Below, one piece after another: positions 1 through 7,347 of a DNA stretch of 7,709 nt. The DNA lies in the NCBI GenBank assembly GCA_051002015.1, contig JBPCMS010000090.1:1-7709 (forward strand). Reading direction: 5' to 3'. Position numbers and translations under genes: made by a program. The stretch is from JACDBE01 sp051002015 (GTDB lineage Bacteria > Actinomycetota > Acidimicrobiia > Spongiisociales > UBA5794). Positions within the stretch are counted from its first letter, which is position 1; every line of letters starts with the position of its first letter. The notes under the pieces are model-generated. The model ran no database searches and was not told the origin of the DNA. It saw only the letters and a list, made by a program, of their open reading frames with translations.

Positions 1-911
1 TGGACCGCCACGGGCTCACCGGCGGGACCGTGGTCGAGATCGGGTGCGGCAAGGGTGAGTTCCTGGTGATGATGGCCGAGGCGGGCATCGGGCGCGGGAT
101 CGGGATCGACCCCGGCGTCCACCCGGAACGGATCGACCCCCGTTGGGACGGGACCCTCACCTGGAGCGCCGGCACCTTCGACCCCCGCTTCGGGCCGATC
201 GAAGCCGACGCCGTGGTGTGCCGGCACACGCTGGAGCACATCGCCCCCGTGGGCGACTTCGTCCGGCTGGTGCGCAGCTCGATCGGGAACCGGCTCAACA
301 CCGCGGTGCTGTTCGAGCTGCCCGACACCACCAGGGTGCTCGACGAGGTCGCCTTCTGGGACGTCTACTACGAGCACTGCTCCTACTTCACCGCCGGGTC
401 GCTGGCCCGGCTGTTCGCCGCCAGCGGGTTTCAGGTCGACGACGTCCGCTACGCCTACGACGACCAATACCTCCTGCTCGAGGCCCGCCCGGTCGACGGG
501 CCGGGTGACGGTTGGTCGAGGGACGACACCGCCGCCACCTCGGCCGGGGTGGAACGGTTCGCCGCCGAGTACGCCGGCATCACCCGTGACTGGACCGAAC
601 GGGTTCGGGCGGTGGCGGAGCCGGGCGGGACGACCGTCGTCTGGGGCGGCGGGTCGAAGGGGGTCGCTTTCCTCGGCGCCGTCGACGCCCCAATCGCCGC
701 CGTCGTCGACATCAACCCGCACAAGCAGGGCAAGTTCATGGCCGGCACCAGCCACCGGGTGGTCGCCCCCGACGAGCTGGTCGATCTCCGCCCGGACCTG
801 GTGGTGGCCATGAACCCGATCTACCTCGCCGAGATCCGAGCCGACCTCACTCGACTCGGGCTCTCACCCGACGTGGTCGCGGTCGGAGGGTGCTCGCCAA
901 GCGAACTTTGA
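1..911 (+). CDS. SAM-dependent sugar-type C-methyltransferase, 5'-truncated by the window edge
   Basis: The frame is open to the left edge (first whole codon at base 3; in-frame residues before the GTG at base 30 are DRHGLTGGT), so that GTG is internal and the real start lies outside. The visible 302 residues contain SAM-binding motif I (VVEIGCGKGEF, about residues 10-20), a CRHTLEHI motif (73-80) and a Tyr-x-Glu-His motif (YYEH, 122-125), which in characterised deoxysugar C-3'-methyltransferases such as TcaB9 lies in the active site. A C-terminal Rossmann-like domain follows, with WGGGSKG (214-220) and DINPHKQGKFMAGT (236-249), typical of the Methyltransf_14 domain. Family members are usually about 400 residues and begin with a cysteine-rich zinc-binding domain, so roughly 100 N-terminal residues are missing. 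The likely role is C-methylation of an NDP-keto-sugar for a glycan or natural product; the substrate cannot be read here. It converges with the Bat/MoxR operon and is probably unrelated to it. Confidence 0.88.
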   Translation, partial: DRHGLTGGTVVEIGCGKGEFLVMMAEAGIGRGIGIDPGVHPERIDPRWDGTLTWSAGTFDPRFGPIEADAVVCRHTLEHIAPVGDFVRLVRSSIGNRLNTAVLFELPDTTRVLDEVAFWDVYYEHCSYFTAGSLARLFAASGFQVDDVRYAYDDQYLLLEARPVDGPGDGWSRDDTAATSAGVERFAAEYAGITRDWTERVRAVAEPGGTTVVWGGGSKGVAFLGAVDAPIAAVVDINPHKQGKFMAGTSHRVVAPDELVDLRPDLVVAMNPIYLAEIRADLTRLGLSPDVVAVGGCSPSEL

Positions 912-953
912 GCGTGTCACGCTGCTCGGCGGTGTGAGGCGCTCAAAGTTTGT
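901..953 (+). terminator. Long hairpin overlapping the methyltransferase stop codon, probable terminator
   Basis: Bases 904-914 and 940-950 are perfect 11-base inverted copies. With G-U pairs (901-953, 903-951) the outer stem reaches 14 pairs. After a small internal loop, bases 917-924 pair with 930-937 (two G-U pairs) around a 5-base loop at 925-929. The left arm includes the TGA stop at 909-911. All the wobbles are G-U in plus-strand RNA and would be A-C mismatches in minus-strand RNA, so the structure is strongest in the methyltransferase transcript. The 11-pair core is still available to transcripts of the convergent operon. There is no proper U-tract after it (TTTGTATT at most), so it may be a tail-less actinobacterial terminator or a 3'-end stabiliser. 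Confidence 0.6.
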
Positions 954-954
954 A

Positions 955-1009
955 TTGCGTGCCGGAGTTCGCGTGGCGTGCAGGAGTCACCTGGCGTGCC
1001 GCAGTCGCC
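955..1009. repeat. Three imperfect 18-base tandem repeats between convergent genes
   Basis: Units lie at about 955-973, 974-991 and 992-1009. Units 2 and 3 match at 15 of 18 positions, and unit 1 matches each of the others at about 13 of 18. The shared core is GCGTGC, then a G, then AGT. The last unit runs into the final stop codon of the minus-strand operon (1009-1011). With the hairpin just before it, this accounts for the whole spacer. No promoter was recognised and none is expected between convergent genes. Confidence 0.5.
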
Positions 1010-3711
1010 TACTGGCGCTTGCGGCGGAGCAACTGGGCCAGGGTCTCCTCCTCGGGGAGGATGTCGCGCTCGGGTCGGGTCTCCTCCGGCGCACCCATCG
1101 GGGGTTTGGCCACCGGCTTGACCGGCTGGGAGGCCGCCGGGATCACGGCCCGCTTCCACTCGGTGAGGTCGCCCCTGCGGACCACCAGCCGGCGTAGGGC
1201 GACGTCGACCAGGAACAGCGCCAGCGCCAGCCCGGTGAGCCACGGCCACAGCTCCAGCCCGGCATCGCCCCGGCTGGGGGCAGCCTCGTACACCGCCGCC
1301 GGGTCGGGATCGACCCGCCCGCCGGTGCGGTCGGCGATGTCGGCGGCCAGGGTCGGGTCGGGATCGCGGAAGGCGAACTCGTCGGCGTAGGCGGCCACCA
1401 CCCCGCTGCTCCCCGAAGCGACCAGACCGTCGGGGCCGTCCACCCGCACCGCCACCCAGTAGGCGCCGGTCTGCGGCATCGGCACCGAGACCTCGAACCG
1501 GTCCTCGGACACGCGCGGCATCGGCACCGCGGTGACCTCGCCGGAGGCGTCGCGCACCTGGGCCACCGCCACCGCATCGAGGGAGACGTCGGCCCGGTAG
1601 GTGACCTGCAGCCTGCCACCGTCCAGCCTGACCTCGGGCGGGGCCTCCCGGCCGGCGGGCAGGACATCGCCCACCACCCGGCCCCAGAAGTCGACGAACC
1701 CTTCCCAGGCGACCCAGTCCGCCGACCAGCGGGTGGTGGCGTCCGAGGTCCACGCCGTGACCCGACCCAGGCCCCGCTGCCAGCTCGCCAGCAGCGGGTC
1801 GCCGGGCCCGATCTCCAACGCCACCGCCGAGGTCGGCTTGGGGCGGGCCAGGATGTAGCCACCCAGCGGCGGCGCCGAGGTCATCCCCGACGTCACCTGC
1901 GACACCACCCCCAACGCCGGCAGGAACGACCCCTCCGCCACCAGCGGCCGGGCCACCCGCAGCGTCTCCTCGGCGAACACCTCGGGCACCGAGTTGAGAT
2001 CCGCCCCGGCGTAGAAGCGGCCCCCGCCCACGGCCGCCGCCCGGCGCAGCTGCTCCCCGGTCCCCTCGCCGGTGCCCACCACCGACAGCGTGATCCCCGC
2101 CCCGGCGATCTCCTCGGCGGCGGCGAGCAGATCGGGATCGTCGCCCCAGCCGTCGGTGAACAGCACCATGTGCTTGATCTCCTCGGGGGCTTCCCGGAGC
2201 ACGGCCAGCGCCTCGCGCAGCGCAGGCGAGATCTCGGTGTCGCCGGCGGGGACCAGGCTGGCCAGGGCCTGCGCCGCCTCGGTGCTCCCCGGCTTGGTGT
2301 CCAGGGGAAGCGCCCACCGGGTGCCTGAGGTGAAGGCGAGGACCCCCACCCGGTCGGTGTCGGAGAGGGCGTCGATGGCGAGCCCGGCGCCCGCCCGGGA
2401 GATGTCGGTCTTGTTGATCCCGCCCGCCATCGACGGGTCGTGCTCGCTCACCCCGTCGCAGTGGCACGCCGCCATCGACCCCGAGGTGTCGATCACCAAC
2501 ACCTCGGCGATGGGTTGGCGGCGGATCAGGTCGTCGGGGTCGCTGGTAACCGGGAGCAGCGCCTCGAGATCGGTGTCCTGGTAGCCGCCCAGCCCGTACG
2601 ACTGGTCGCCTCCGATCACCACCAGGCCCCGGCCCAGGTCCTCGACGAAGGAGGCCAGGTCGGCGGCGACGGTGTCGGGCGGTGCCGGGACGTTGACCAG
2701 CACGAGGCCGTCGTAGCGGAGGAGCAGGTCGGCGGAGGGGATGGCGGTGAGCACCCCGGTGCCGATCCCGCCCGCCTCGAGCGCCCGAGCCACGTCGTCG
2801 CCCTCACCCAGACGGCCCTCCACCACCGCCACCTGGGCGGGCCCGATGACGTGGACCAGGGCCTGGCCCCGGTCGTTCTCGGCGATGGCGTCGAAGGAGG
2901 CGTCCACCGTGGCGTCGACGGCGAGCACGCCGGGCTCTACCGCGGGCACGGTGACGTCGATCTGGTTGATCCCCGGCACCAGATCGACCTCCACCGTCTG
3001 CTGCTCCCCGCCGGCGTCGACGGTCACCGTGGCCGGGCCAGAGCCGTTGGAGCGGACCTCGACCCGCACCGGGACGTCGTCTCCCCGACGGGCGGTGACC
3101 GGGGCGTCGACCGAGGCGATCTGGGCGTCGGACGACAGGCCACCCTCGAGGACCACGGTGTCGACCGCGATGCCGGCGTCGGCCAGCTGGCCGATCACCG
3201 ACCGGGCCGAGCCCACGGTCTCGACCCCATCGGTGAGGACCACGATGCGGCGCGATCCCTCGGTGGGGAGCACGGCGGCGGTCGCCCGCAGCGCGGTCGC
3301 CAGGTCGGTGGCATCCGATGCGACCAGGGTGCGGATGGGGCGGGCGGTGGCATCCGCCGAGAGGGCGGAGTCGAGCCGGACATCCCGCCCGAACACGGCG
3401 ACGGCGGTCCGGTCGGTCTCCCCCGCCTCCTCGAGGGCGGCGGCGATGTAGGCGTCCTGGGCGGTGACGATCGACGACGTGATCGAGGCGGACCGGTCAA
3501 CCAGGAACACCACGCTCCTCGCCGAGGACCCGGTGACCGCCATCGGCCGGGCCAGGGCCAGCACCAGCAGGGCAATCCCGATCAACCGGATGATCACCGC
3601 CATCCGCTGCTGCCGGACCGGCACCACCCGGTGGCCCCTCCTCGCCACCACCCACACGACGGCGGCGGCGGGCGGGAAGAGCAGCAACAGCCAGGGAGCC
3701 TCGAAGGTCAT
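1009..3711 (-). CDS. Membrane-anchored protein with two VWA domains around a GATase-like domain
   Basis: This is a 900-residue protein. The ATG at 3711 is chosen because it overlaps the upstream stop as ATGA and has GGAGG 11 bases before it; the open frame extends further but only through the neighbour's coding sequence. The order is: two N-terminal membrane segments (about 7-22 and 38-54) with an Arg-rich loop between them; a first VWA domain with MIDAS motif DRSAS (72-76) and TDG (160-162); a beta-rich stretch (about 195-285); a class I glutamine-amidotransferase-like domain (about 288-388, VVIGGDQSYGLGGY near its end); a second VWA domain with DTSGS (408-412), T461 and TDG (519-521); a Trp-rich block (about 643-680); a third membrane segment (about 820-838); and a Pro/Lys/Glu-rich tail. 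Arg clusters place the loop and tail inside the cell and the large central part outside. VWA proteins of this sort partner MoxR ATPases in protein-complex maturation. It is the last gene of the operon. Its only two cysteines form CHC at 416-418, beside the second MIDAS. Confidence 0.88.
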   Translation of the reverse strand: MTFEAPWLLLLFPPAAAVVWVVARRGHRVVPVRQQRMAVIIRLIGIALLVLALARPMAVTGSSARSVVFLVDRSASITSSIVTAQDAYIAAALEEAGETDRTAVAVFGRDVRLDSALSADATARPIRTLVASDATDLATALRATAAVLPTEGSRRIVVLTDGVETVGSARSVIGQLADAGIAVDTVVLEGGLSSDAQIASVDAPVTARRGDDVPVRVEVRSNGSGPATVTVDAGGEQQTVEVDLVPGINQIDVTVPAVEPGVLAVDATVDASFDAIAENDRGQALVHVIGPAQVAVVEGRLGEGDDVARALEAGGIGTGVLTAIPSADLLLRYDGLVLVNVPAPPDTVAADLASFVEDLGRGLVVIGGDQSYGLGGYQDTDLEALLPVTSDPDDLIRRQPIAEVLVIDTSGSMAACHCDGVSEHDPSMAGGINKTDISRAGAGLAIDALSDTDRVGVLAFTSGTRWALPLDTKPGSTEAAQALASLVPAGDTEISPALREALAVLREAPEEIKHMVLFTDGWGDDPDLLAAAEEIAGAGITLSVVGTGEGTGEQLRRAAAVGGGRFYAGADLNSVPEVFAEETLRVARPLVAEGSFLPALGVVSQVTSGMTSAPPLGGYILARPKPTSAVALEIGPGDPLLASWQRGLGRVTAWTSDATTRWSADWVAWEGFVDFWGRVVGDVLPAGREAPPEVRLDGGRLQVTYRADVSLDAVAVAQVRDASGEVTAVPMPRVSEDRFEVSVPMPQTGAYWVAVRVDGPDGLVASGSSGVVAAYADEFAFRDPDPTLAADIADRTGGRVDPDPAAVYEAAPSRGDAGLELWPWLTGLALALFLVDVALRRLVVRRGDLTEWKRAVIPAASQPVKPVAKPPMGAPEETRPERDILPEEETLAQLLRRKRQ

Positions 3712-5513
3712 GCGGTCGCCGACCTCCGCCATGGGCGGGGCCGCCCGAAGGCGACCCACCACTCGACCAGCACCAGCACCAGCAGTAGCCCGAGCATCAG
3801 CGGCGCCCACTCCCGGATCAGGGTGGCGTCGCCGAGGGCGACCCGCTCCGGCTCGGTGACGGCGATGTCCCTCGGGGTCGCCGCCGACTCGGCAACCACG
3901 AAGCGTCGGGTGGCGAGCGCCCCCCCGACCCGTTCTCCGTCCGGGTCGAGGTACGACACCTCGTAGATGCCCGGCTGCTCGGTGCGGGCGTACTCGAGCA
4001 CCTGGTCGTCGAGCTCGACCATCTCCCCCGCCGGGGTGGTGATGACCGTGGATGCTCCCGCCGGGGGCGCCACCAGGATGGGGACACCGGCGTCGGCGAT
4101 CGCCTCGGCGCCGATCCTGCTCCCGGCCAGCCAGTCGATCAGCCGCGCCCCCAGCACCGGGAAGGTCACCTGGACGGGGAGGTTGGACCGCACCGGGTCG
4201 AAGGTGAAGTAGACCACCCGGTGCCCGTCGACATCACCGAGCAGCACCAGGGGCACGTCGCCTGCGGCCACGATGGGGATCCATCCTTCGGCGGAAACGA
4301 TGTCGGCCTCGGCGATGGCCACCGTCGACAGGTCGAGGCCTTCGAGCAGTGGCTCGCCCGGCAGGGTGAAGGTGATCACGGGGTTGTCGAGCCTGCCCAG
4401 GATGTCGACGCCATCGGGCGCCGTCTCGGGCCGGATCACCCAGGTGGGCCGGTCGATGGTGGAGGCGTCGCCGCCGTCCATCACCACGATGTCGGGAGGG
4501 GTGCCCGCCGGTCGGACCACCCCCGGGGTGGCGGCGAGCAGGGCGTCGAGGAAAGGGGATCCCTCGCCGGTGGTGGCCACCACCAGTCGGGCCGCTCCGC
4601 CGAGCACCAGCGAGGCGGTGTCGTCGAGCGGGTTGCCGTCCGGCCCGCCGAGGAGCGCCGCCTCGACCACCTGGCCGGGGCCGGCGTCGATGGGGAAGAG
4701 CCGGCGCCCGCTCTCTCCGGGGGTGAGATCGAGAGCGACGGTGCCGACATCGAGACCATCCACCGTGACCGCCACCGAGGCGGTCACCGGGCTCCCCGAG
4801 AACGAGGCGACCTCGACGAAAACCCTGGCGACCCCTTCCCCGACGGTGCCGGTCCCGAACCCGGTGATGGCCAGATTGTCGTCGACGGTGTCGAAGCGGA
4901 GATGGCGGGCGTCGGTGACCGGTTCGGTCATGGTGCCCTCGACCCCGCCGTCGCTGAGGATCAGCATCGTGGTGGGACGGTCCGGGGTGGCCAGCCCCCG
5001 GGCCAGGCGGATCGCCCCCTCCAGATCGGAGGCTCCTCCCCCGGCCTCGATCCCCAATGCGATCTCGGTGAGGGTGCCGGCGTCCCGGGAGAAGGCGGCG
5101 AGCACCCTGGCCCGGGGCCCGGCCTCGACGATGGAGACCAGCTTGTCGGTCGACGCCTCCCCCACCAGCTCGACCAGCTCGGTGCGGGCGGTGTCGATTC
5201 GGCCCGCTTGCGCCATCGAACCGGAGGTGTCGACGACGAGGACGGTGTGGGGGCCGAGCAGGGTGGCCTCGCGGAAGAAGGGCCGGGCCAGCACCAGGGC
5301 GAACAGGGCGAGGGCCAGCAGTTGGAGCAGCAGCGCCGCGGTGAGCTCGAGCCGCTTCCACGGCACCGAGGACGAGACCACCTCCTCCTCCCCCTCCCAC
5401 AAGCGGATGCTCGACACCTCGACCCCGCTGCGCCACGACCGCAGCATGTAGAGCGCCACCAGGGGAATCGCAAGGGCGGCCAGGGCAAGACCGAGCGGCG
5501 CCAGCAGGCTCAT
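3708..5513 (-). CDS. BatA-type membrane protein with one VWA domain
   Basis: This is a 601-residue protein starting at the ATG at 5513, which overlaps the DUF58 stop as ATGA and follows a strong GGGGAGGG site. The N-terminus is typical of BatA proteins: a membrane segment (about 4-24), then RSWRSGVEVSSIRLWEG (25-41), and a second membrane segment (about 57-77). A VWA domain follows with MIDAS motif DTSGS (95-99), D163 and LSDGG (186-190; Ser replaces the usual Thr). Residues about 210-300 look like a beta-sandwich. Residues about 305-465 look like a degenerate alpha/beta domain ending in FPVLGARLIDWLAG, and a second beta region follows. The last membrane segment (about 569-588) leads to a short Arg-rich tail. 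The topology puts the VWA and later domains outside the membrane. No cysteine is present. It probably works with the MoxR ATPase and the next gene's product, possibly as a hetero-complex; the target is unknown. The symbol batA is withheld because the length and extra domains differ from classical BatA (about 330 residues). Confidence 0.88.
   Translation of the reverse strand: MSLLAPLGLALAALAIPLVALYMLRSWRSGVEVSSIRLWEGEEEVVSSSVPWKRLELTAALLLQLLALALFALVLARPFFREATLLGPHTVLVVDTSGSMAQAGRIDTARTELVELVGEASTDKLVSIVEAGPRARVLAAFSRDAGTLTEIALGIEAGGGASDLEGAIRLARGLATPDRPTTMLILSDGGVEGTMTEPVTDARHLRFDTVDDNLAITGFGTGTVGEGVARVFVEVASFSGSPVTASVAVTVDGLDVGTVALDLTPGESGRRLFPIDAGPGQVVEAALLGGPDGNPLDDTASLVLGGAARLVVATTGEGSPFLDALLAATPGVVRPAGTPPDIVVMDGGDASTIDRPTWVIRPETAPDGVDILGRLDNPVITFTLPGEPLLEGLDLSTVAIAEADIVSAEGWIPIVAAGDVPLVLLGDVDGHRVVYFTFDPVRSNLPVQVTFPVLGARLIDWLAGSRIGAEAIADAGVPILVAPPAGASTVITTPAGEMVELDDQVLEYARTEQPGIYEVSYLDPDGERVGGALATRRFVVAESAATPRDIAVTEPERVALGDATLIREWAPLMLGLLLVLVLVEWWVAFGRPRPWRRSATA
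3723..3727 (-). promoter_or_regulatory. Ribosome binding site for the double-VWA gene
   Basis: GGAGG on the minus strand, 11 bases before the ATG at 3711. It supports that start over an in-frame ATG at 3732 and the far-upstream ATG at 3810, and it sits inside the end of the BatA-like gene. Confidence 0.55.
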
Positions 5514-6376
5514 CGCACCCAGCCCTCCCCGACCATCGACCGTAGCGCCTGGTCGATCGCCCCCGGGCGGGCGGTGACCAGTACGTGGTCCATCCCCGAC
5601 CGATGCGCCCGGCGGGCGGCGTCGGCGACGAACCCGGCGGCTCTGGTGCGGTACCGCTCCAGCACCGCCTGGCCCATCGACACCCGCACCTCCTCGCCGG
5701 TCTCGGCGTCGCGCAGGGTGAGATCCCCCGAGAGGGGCGGTTCGAGCTCGTCGGGGCCGAGCACCTGGACCACGATGCCGCCGCCGACCGCCCCGAGCAC
5801 GTCGATGGCGTTGTCCCATCCGGGGGCGAGCAGGTCGCTGATCAGCACCACGGGACCGCGGTGGGCGCCGGGGGCGGCGAGCAGCCGGGCCGCCCCCGGA
5901 AGGTCGGTGCCTCCCACCGGTTCCAGCCGCTCCAGCCATCGTTCGAGCCGGGGCCAGGCGGAGACGTGCCGGGCCCACGGTCCCTGCAGGGACGGGCGAT
6001 CCGGGGCGGGGACGGTGACCAGCCGCACCCGCTCGCCCGAGGCGAGCCCGAGGTAGGCGACCATGGCGGCGAGCCGCTGCGCCGTCGGGAACTTGTCGCC
6101 GAAGCCCATCGAGGCCGAGTTGTCGACCACCACCCGCAGCGGCATCTCGTCCTCGGCCTCGTACAGCCGGATCAGCACCACTCCCAGCCGGGCCCACAGG
6201 TTGTAGTCGATGCGGCGGAAATCGTCGCCCTGGTTGTACTGGCGGTAGTCGGCGAAGTCGAGGCTCTCCCCGAGCCGCACCGAGCGGTGCGACCCGCCCC
6301 ACACCCCGCGCAGCCGGCGCTTGCCGCGCAGCGCCAGCCGATCGAGCCGGGAGCGGAGCTCGGCGTCGAGCAGCAT
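5510..6376 (-). CDS. DUF58 family protein, short soluble form
   Basis: This is a 288-residue protein. The ATG at 6376 shares its A with the MoxR stop (TGATG). A weak GGGGA only 3 bases before it suggests translation by re-initiation after MoxR. The DUF58 signature is clear: DYRQYNQGDDFRRIDYN at residues 43-59, followed by LWAR. A VWA-like fold follows, with a MIDAS-type DNSAS (85-89), GGTDLP (155-160) and LISDLLAPG (178-186). There are no membrane segments, unlike longer DUF58 proteins that begin with two helices, so it is expected to be cytoplasmic. DUF58 genes nearly always sit directly after a MoxR-type ATPase and before VWA membrane genes, as here. A role as adaptor between ATPase and membrane partners is an inference, since the biochemical function of the family is not established. 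Confidence 0.93.
   Translation of the reverse strand: MLLDAELRSRLDRLALRGKRRLRGVWGGSHRSVRLGESLDFADYRQYNQGDDFRRIDYNLWARLGVVLIRLYEAEDEMPLRVVVDNSASMGFGDKFPTAQRLAAMVAYLGLASGERVRLVTVPAPDRPSLQGPWARHVSAWPRLERWLERLEPVGGTDLPGAARLLAAPGAHRGPVVLISDLLAPGWDNAIDVLGAVGGGIVVQVLGPDELEPPLSGDLTLRDAETGEEVRVSMGQAVLERYRTRAAGFVADAARRAHRSGMDHVLVTARPGAIDQALRSMVGEGWVR
5523..5530 (-). promoter_or_regulatory. Ribosome binding site for the BatA-type gene
   Basis: GGGGAGGG on the minus strand, 9 bases before the ATG at 5513. It is the strongest Shine-Dalgarno sequence in the operon and lies within the DUF58 coding region. It fixes the start well inside a much longer open frame. Confidence 0.6.
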
Positions 6377-7347
6377 CAGTCCCCGGCGTTCGGGGCGGGG
6401 TGGGCATCGAGGACGGCTTCGATGATGACGTCCGGCTCCACCCCGTCCGCCACCGCCTCGTATCCCACCACCAGGCGATGGCGCAACGCCGGAGCCGCCA
6501 GGTGCCGGATGTCGTCTGCGGACAGGTTGAGCCTGCCGTCGATGAGGGCGCGGGCCTTGCCCGCCAGCACCATCGCCTGGGCGCCGCGGGGGCTCGCCCC
6601 GAACCGGACGTAGTCCCTGACCACCGGGAGAGCCTCCGGGTGGTTGGGGTGGGTGGCGGTCACCAGCCGGGCGGCGTAGTCGAGCAGGTGCGAGGCGGCC
6701 GGGACCTGGCGGACCATCCCGATCATCTCCTGCAGGGTGACCCGGTCGGTGTGCGGCTTCACTTCGACGACGTCGGTGGTGGTGGTGCGCTGCAGGATCG
6801 ACACCAGCTCGTCGACCGCAGGGAAGGGGACCAGGACCTTGAGCAGGAACCGGTCGAGCTGTGCCTCGGGGAGCGGGTAGGTGCCCTCCATCTCCAGCGG
6901 GTTCTGGGTGGCCATCACGAAGAAGGGCCGGGGCAGCGGATGGGTGACCCCGCCCAGCGACACCTGGCGCTCCTGCATCGCCTCGAGCAGCGCCGACTGG
7001 GTCTTGGGGGTGGCCCGGTTCACCTCGTCGGCGAGCACCAGGTTGGCGAAGATCGGTCCCTCGTGGAAGCTGAACCGCCCGTCGGAGAGGACGTTGGTGC
7101 CGACGATGTCCGCCGGCATCAGGTCCGGGGTGAACTGGACCCGGCCGAACTCGACGGCGAGCGCCTCGCCGAGGGTGCGGAGCAGCAGGGTCTTGCCCAA
7201 CCCGGGGACGCCCTCGAGCAGGACGTGGCCCTCGCACAGCAGCCCGATCAGGACCGACCGGACCAGTTGCTGCTGGCCGACGATGATCCGCCCGATCTCT
7301 CCCTCGACGGAGGCGATGTTGGCGCCGAATTCCTCGGGGTTCATCAT
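6376..7347 (-). CDS. MoxR-family AAA+ ATPase
   Basis: This is a 323-residue protein, normal length for the family. It has Walker A GVPGLGKT (46-53), Walker B LVLADE (103-108), sensor 1 ATQNP (146-150), a likely arginine finger R166 in EAQLDRF, and sensor 2 in GASPRG (R254) leading into the C-terminal helical lid. All catalytic residues appear intact. Two adjacent ATGs exist (7347 and 7344); the first is preferred because GGAG lies 8 bases before it and it overlaps the preceding stop as ATGA. MoxR proteins are cytoplasmic hexameric chaperone-like ATPases that act through VWA-domain partners to mature or activate enzyme complexes. The neighbours DUF58, BatA-type and double-VWA fit the MRP-like group of the family. 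The client is not encoded here. A regulatory name such as moxR is left out because the methanol dehydrogenase context is absent. Confidence 0.96.
   Translation of the reverse strand: MMNPEEFGANIASVEGEIGRIIVGQQQLVRSVLIGLLCEGHVLLEGVPGLGKTLLLRTLGEALAVEFGRVQFTPDLMPADIVGTNVLSDGRFSFHEGPIFANLVLADEVNRATPKTQSALLEAMQERQVSLGGVTHPLPRPFFVMATQNPLEMEGTYPLPEAQLDRFLLKVLVPFPAVDELVSILQRTTTTDVVEVKPHTDRVTLQEMIGMVRQVPAASHLLDYAARLVTATHPNHPEALPVVRDYVRFGASPRGAQAMVLAGKARALIDGRLNLSADDIRHLAAPALRHRLVVGYEAVADGVEPDVIIEAVLDAHPAPNAGD

Noticed and set aside
917..2467. 516-residue minus-strand open frame overlapping the double-VWA gene in another frame
   Set aside because: Arg/Gly/Ala-rich with no motif. The alternative frame gives intact VWA, GATase-like and membrane segments.
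3712..3810. 33-residue N-terminal extension of the double-VWA protein from the ATG at 3810
   Set aside because: The extension is Ala/Gly/Arg-rich and lies wholly inside the BatA-type gene. The ATG at 3711 has the ATGA overlap and an SD site, and gives a proper membrane segment at the N-terminus.
2440..3966. 508-residue open frame on the plus strand opposite the double-VWA gene
   Set aside because: Composition is dominated by His, Gly, Asp, Arg and Pro with no domain or motif. It is the usual antisense shadow of a GC-rich gene whose codons end in G/C, and it crosses a real gene junction.
4221..6056. 611-residue open frame on the plus strand opposite the BatA-type and DUF58 genes
   Set aside because: Low-complexity Gly/Asp/Arg/Gln-rich translation with no recognisable motif. 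The opposite strand encodes two clear families with matching overlaps and ribosome sites.
5514..6407. Upstream extension of the BatA-type frame through the DUF58 gene, which could look like a fusion
   Set aside because: The extension is an off-frame reading of the DUF58 gene. A strong ribosome site and BatA-like N-terminus fix the start at 5513.
6377..7237. Upstream extension of the DUF58 frame through the MoxR gene
   Set aside because: It is an off-frame reading of MoxR with Pro/Arg/Gly-rich noise. DUF58 begins at 6376.
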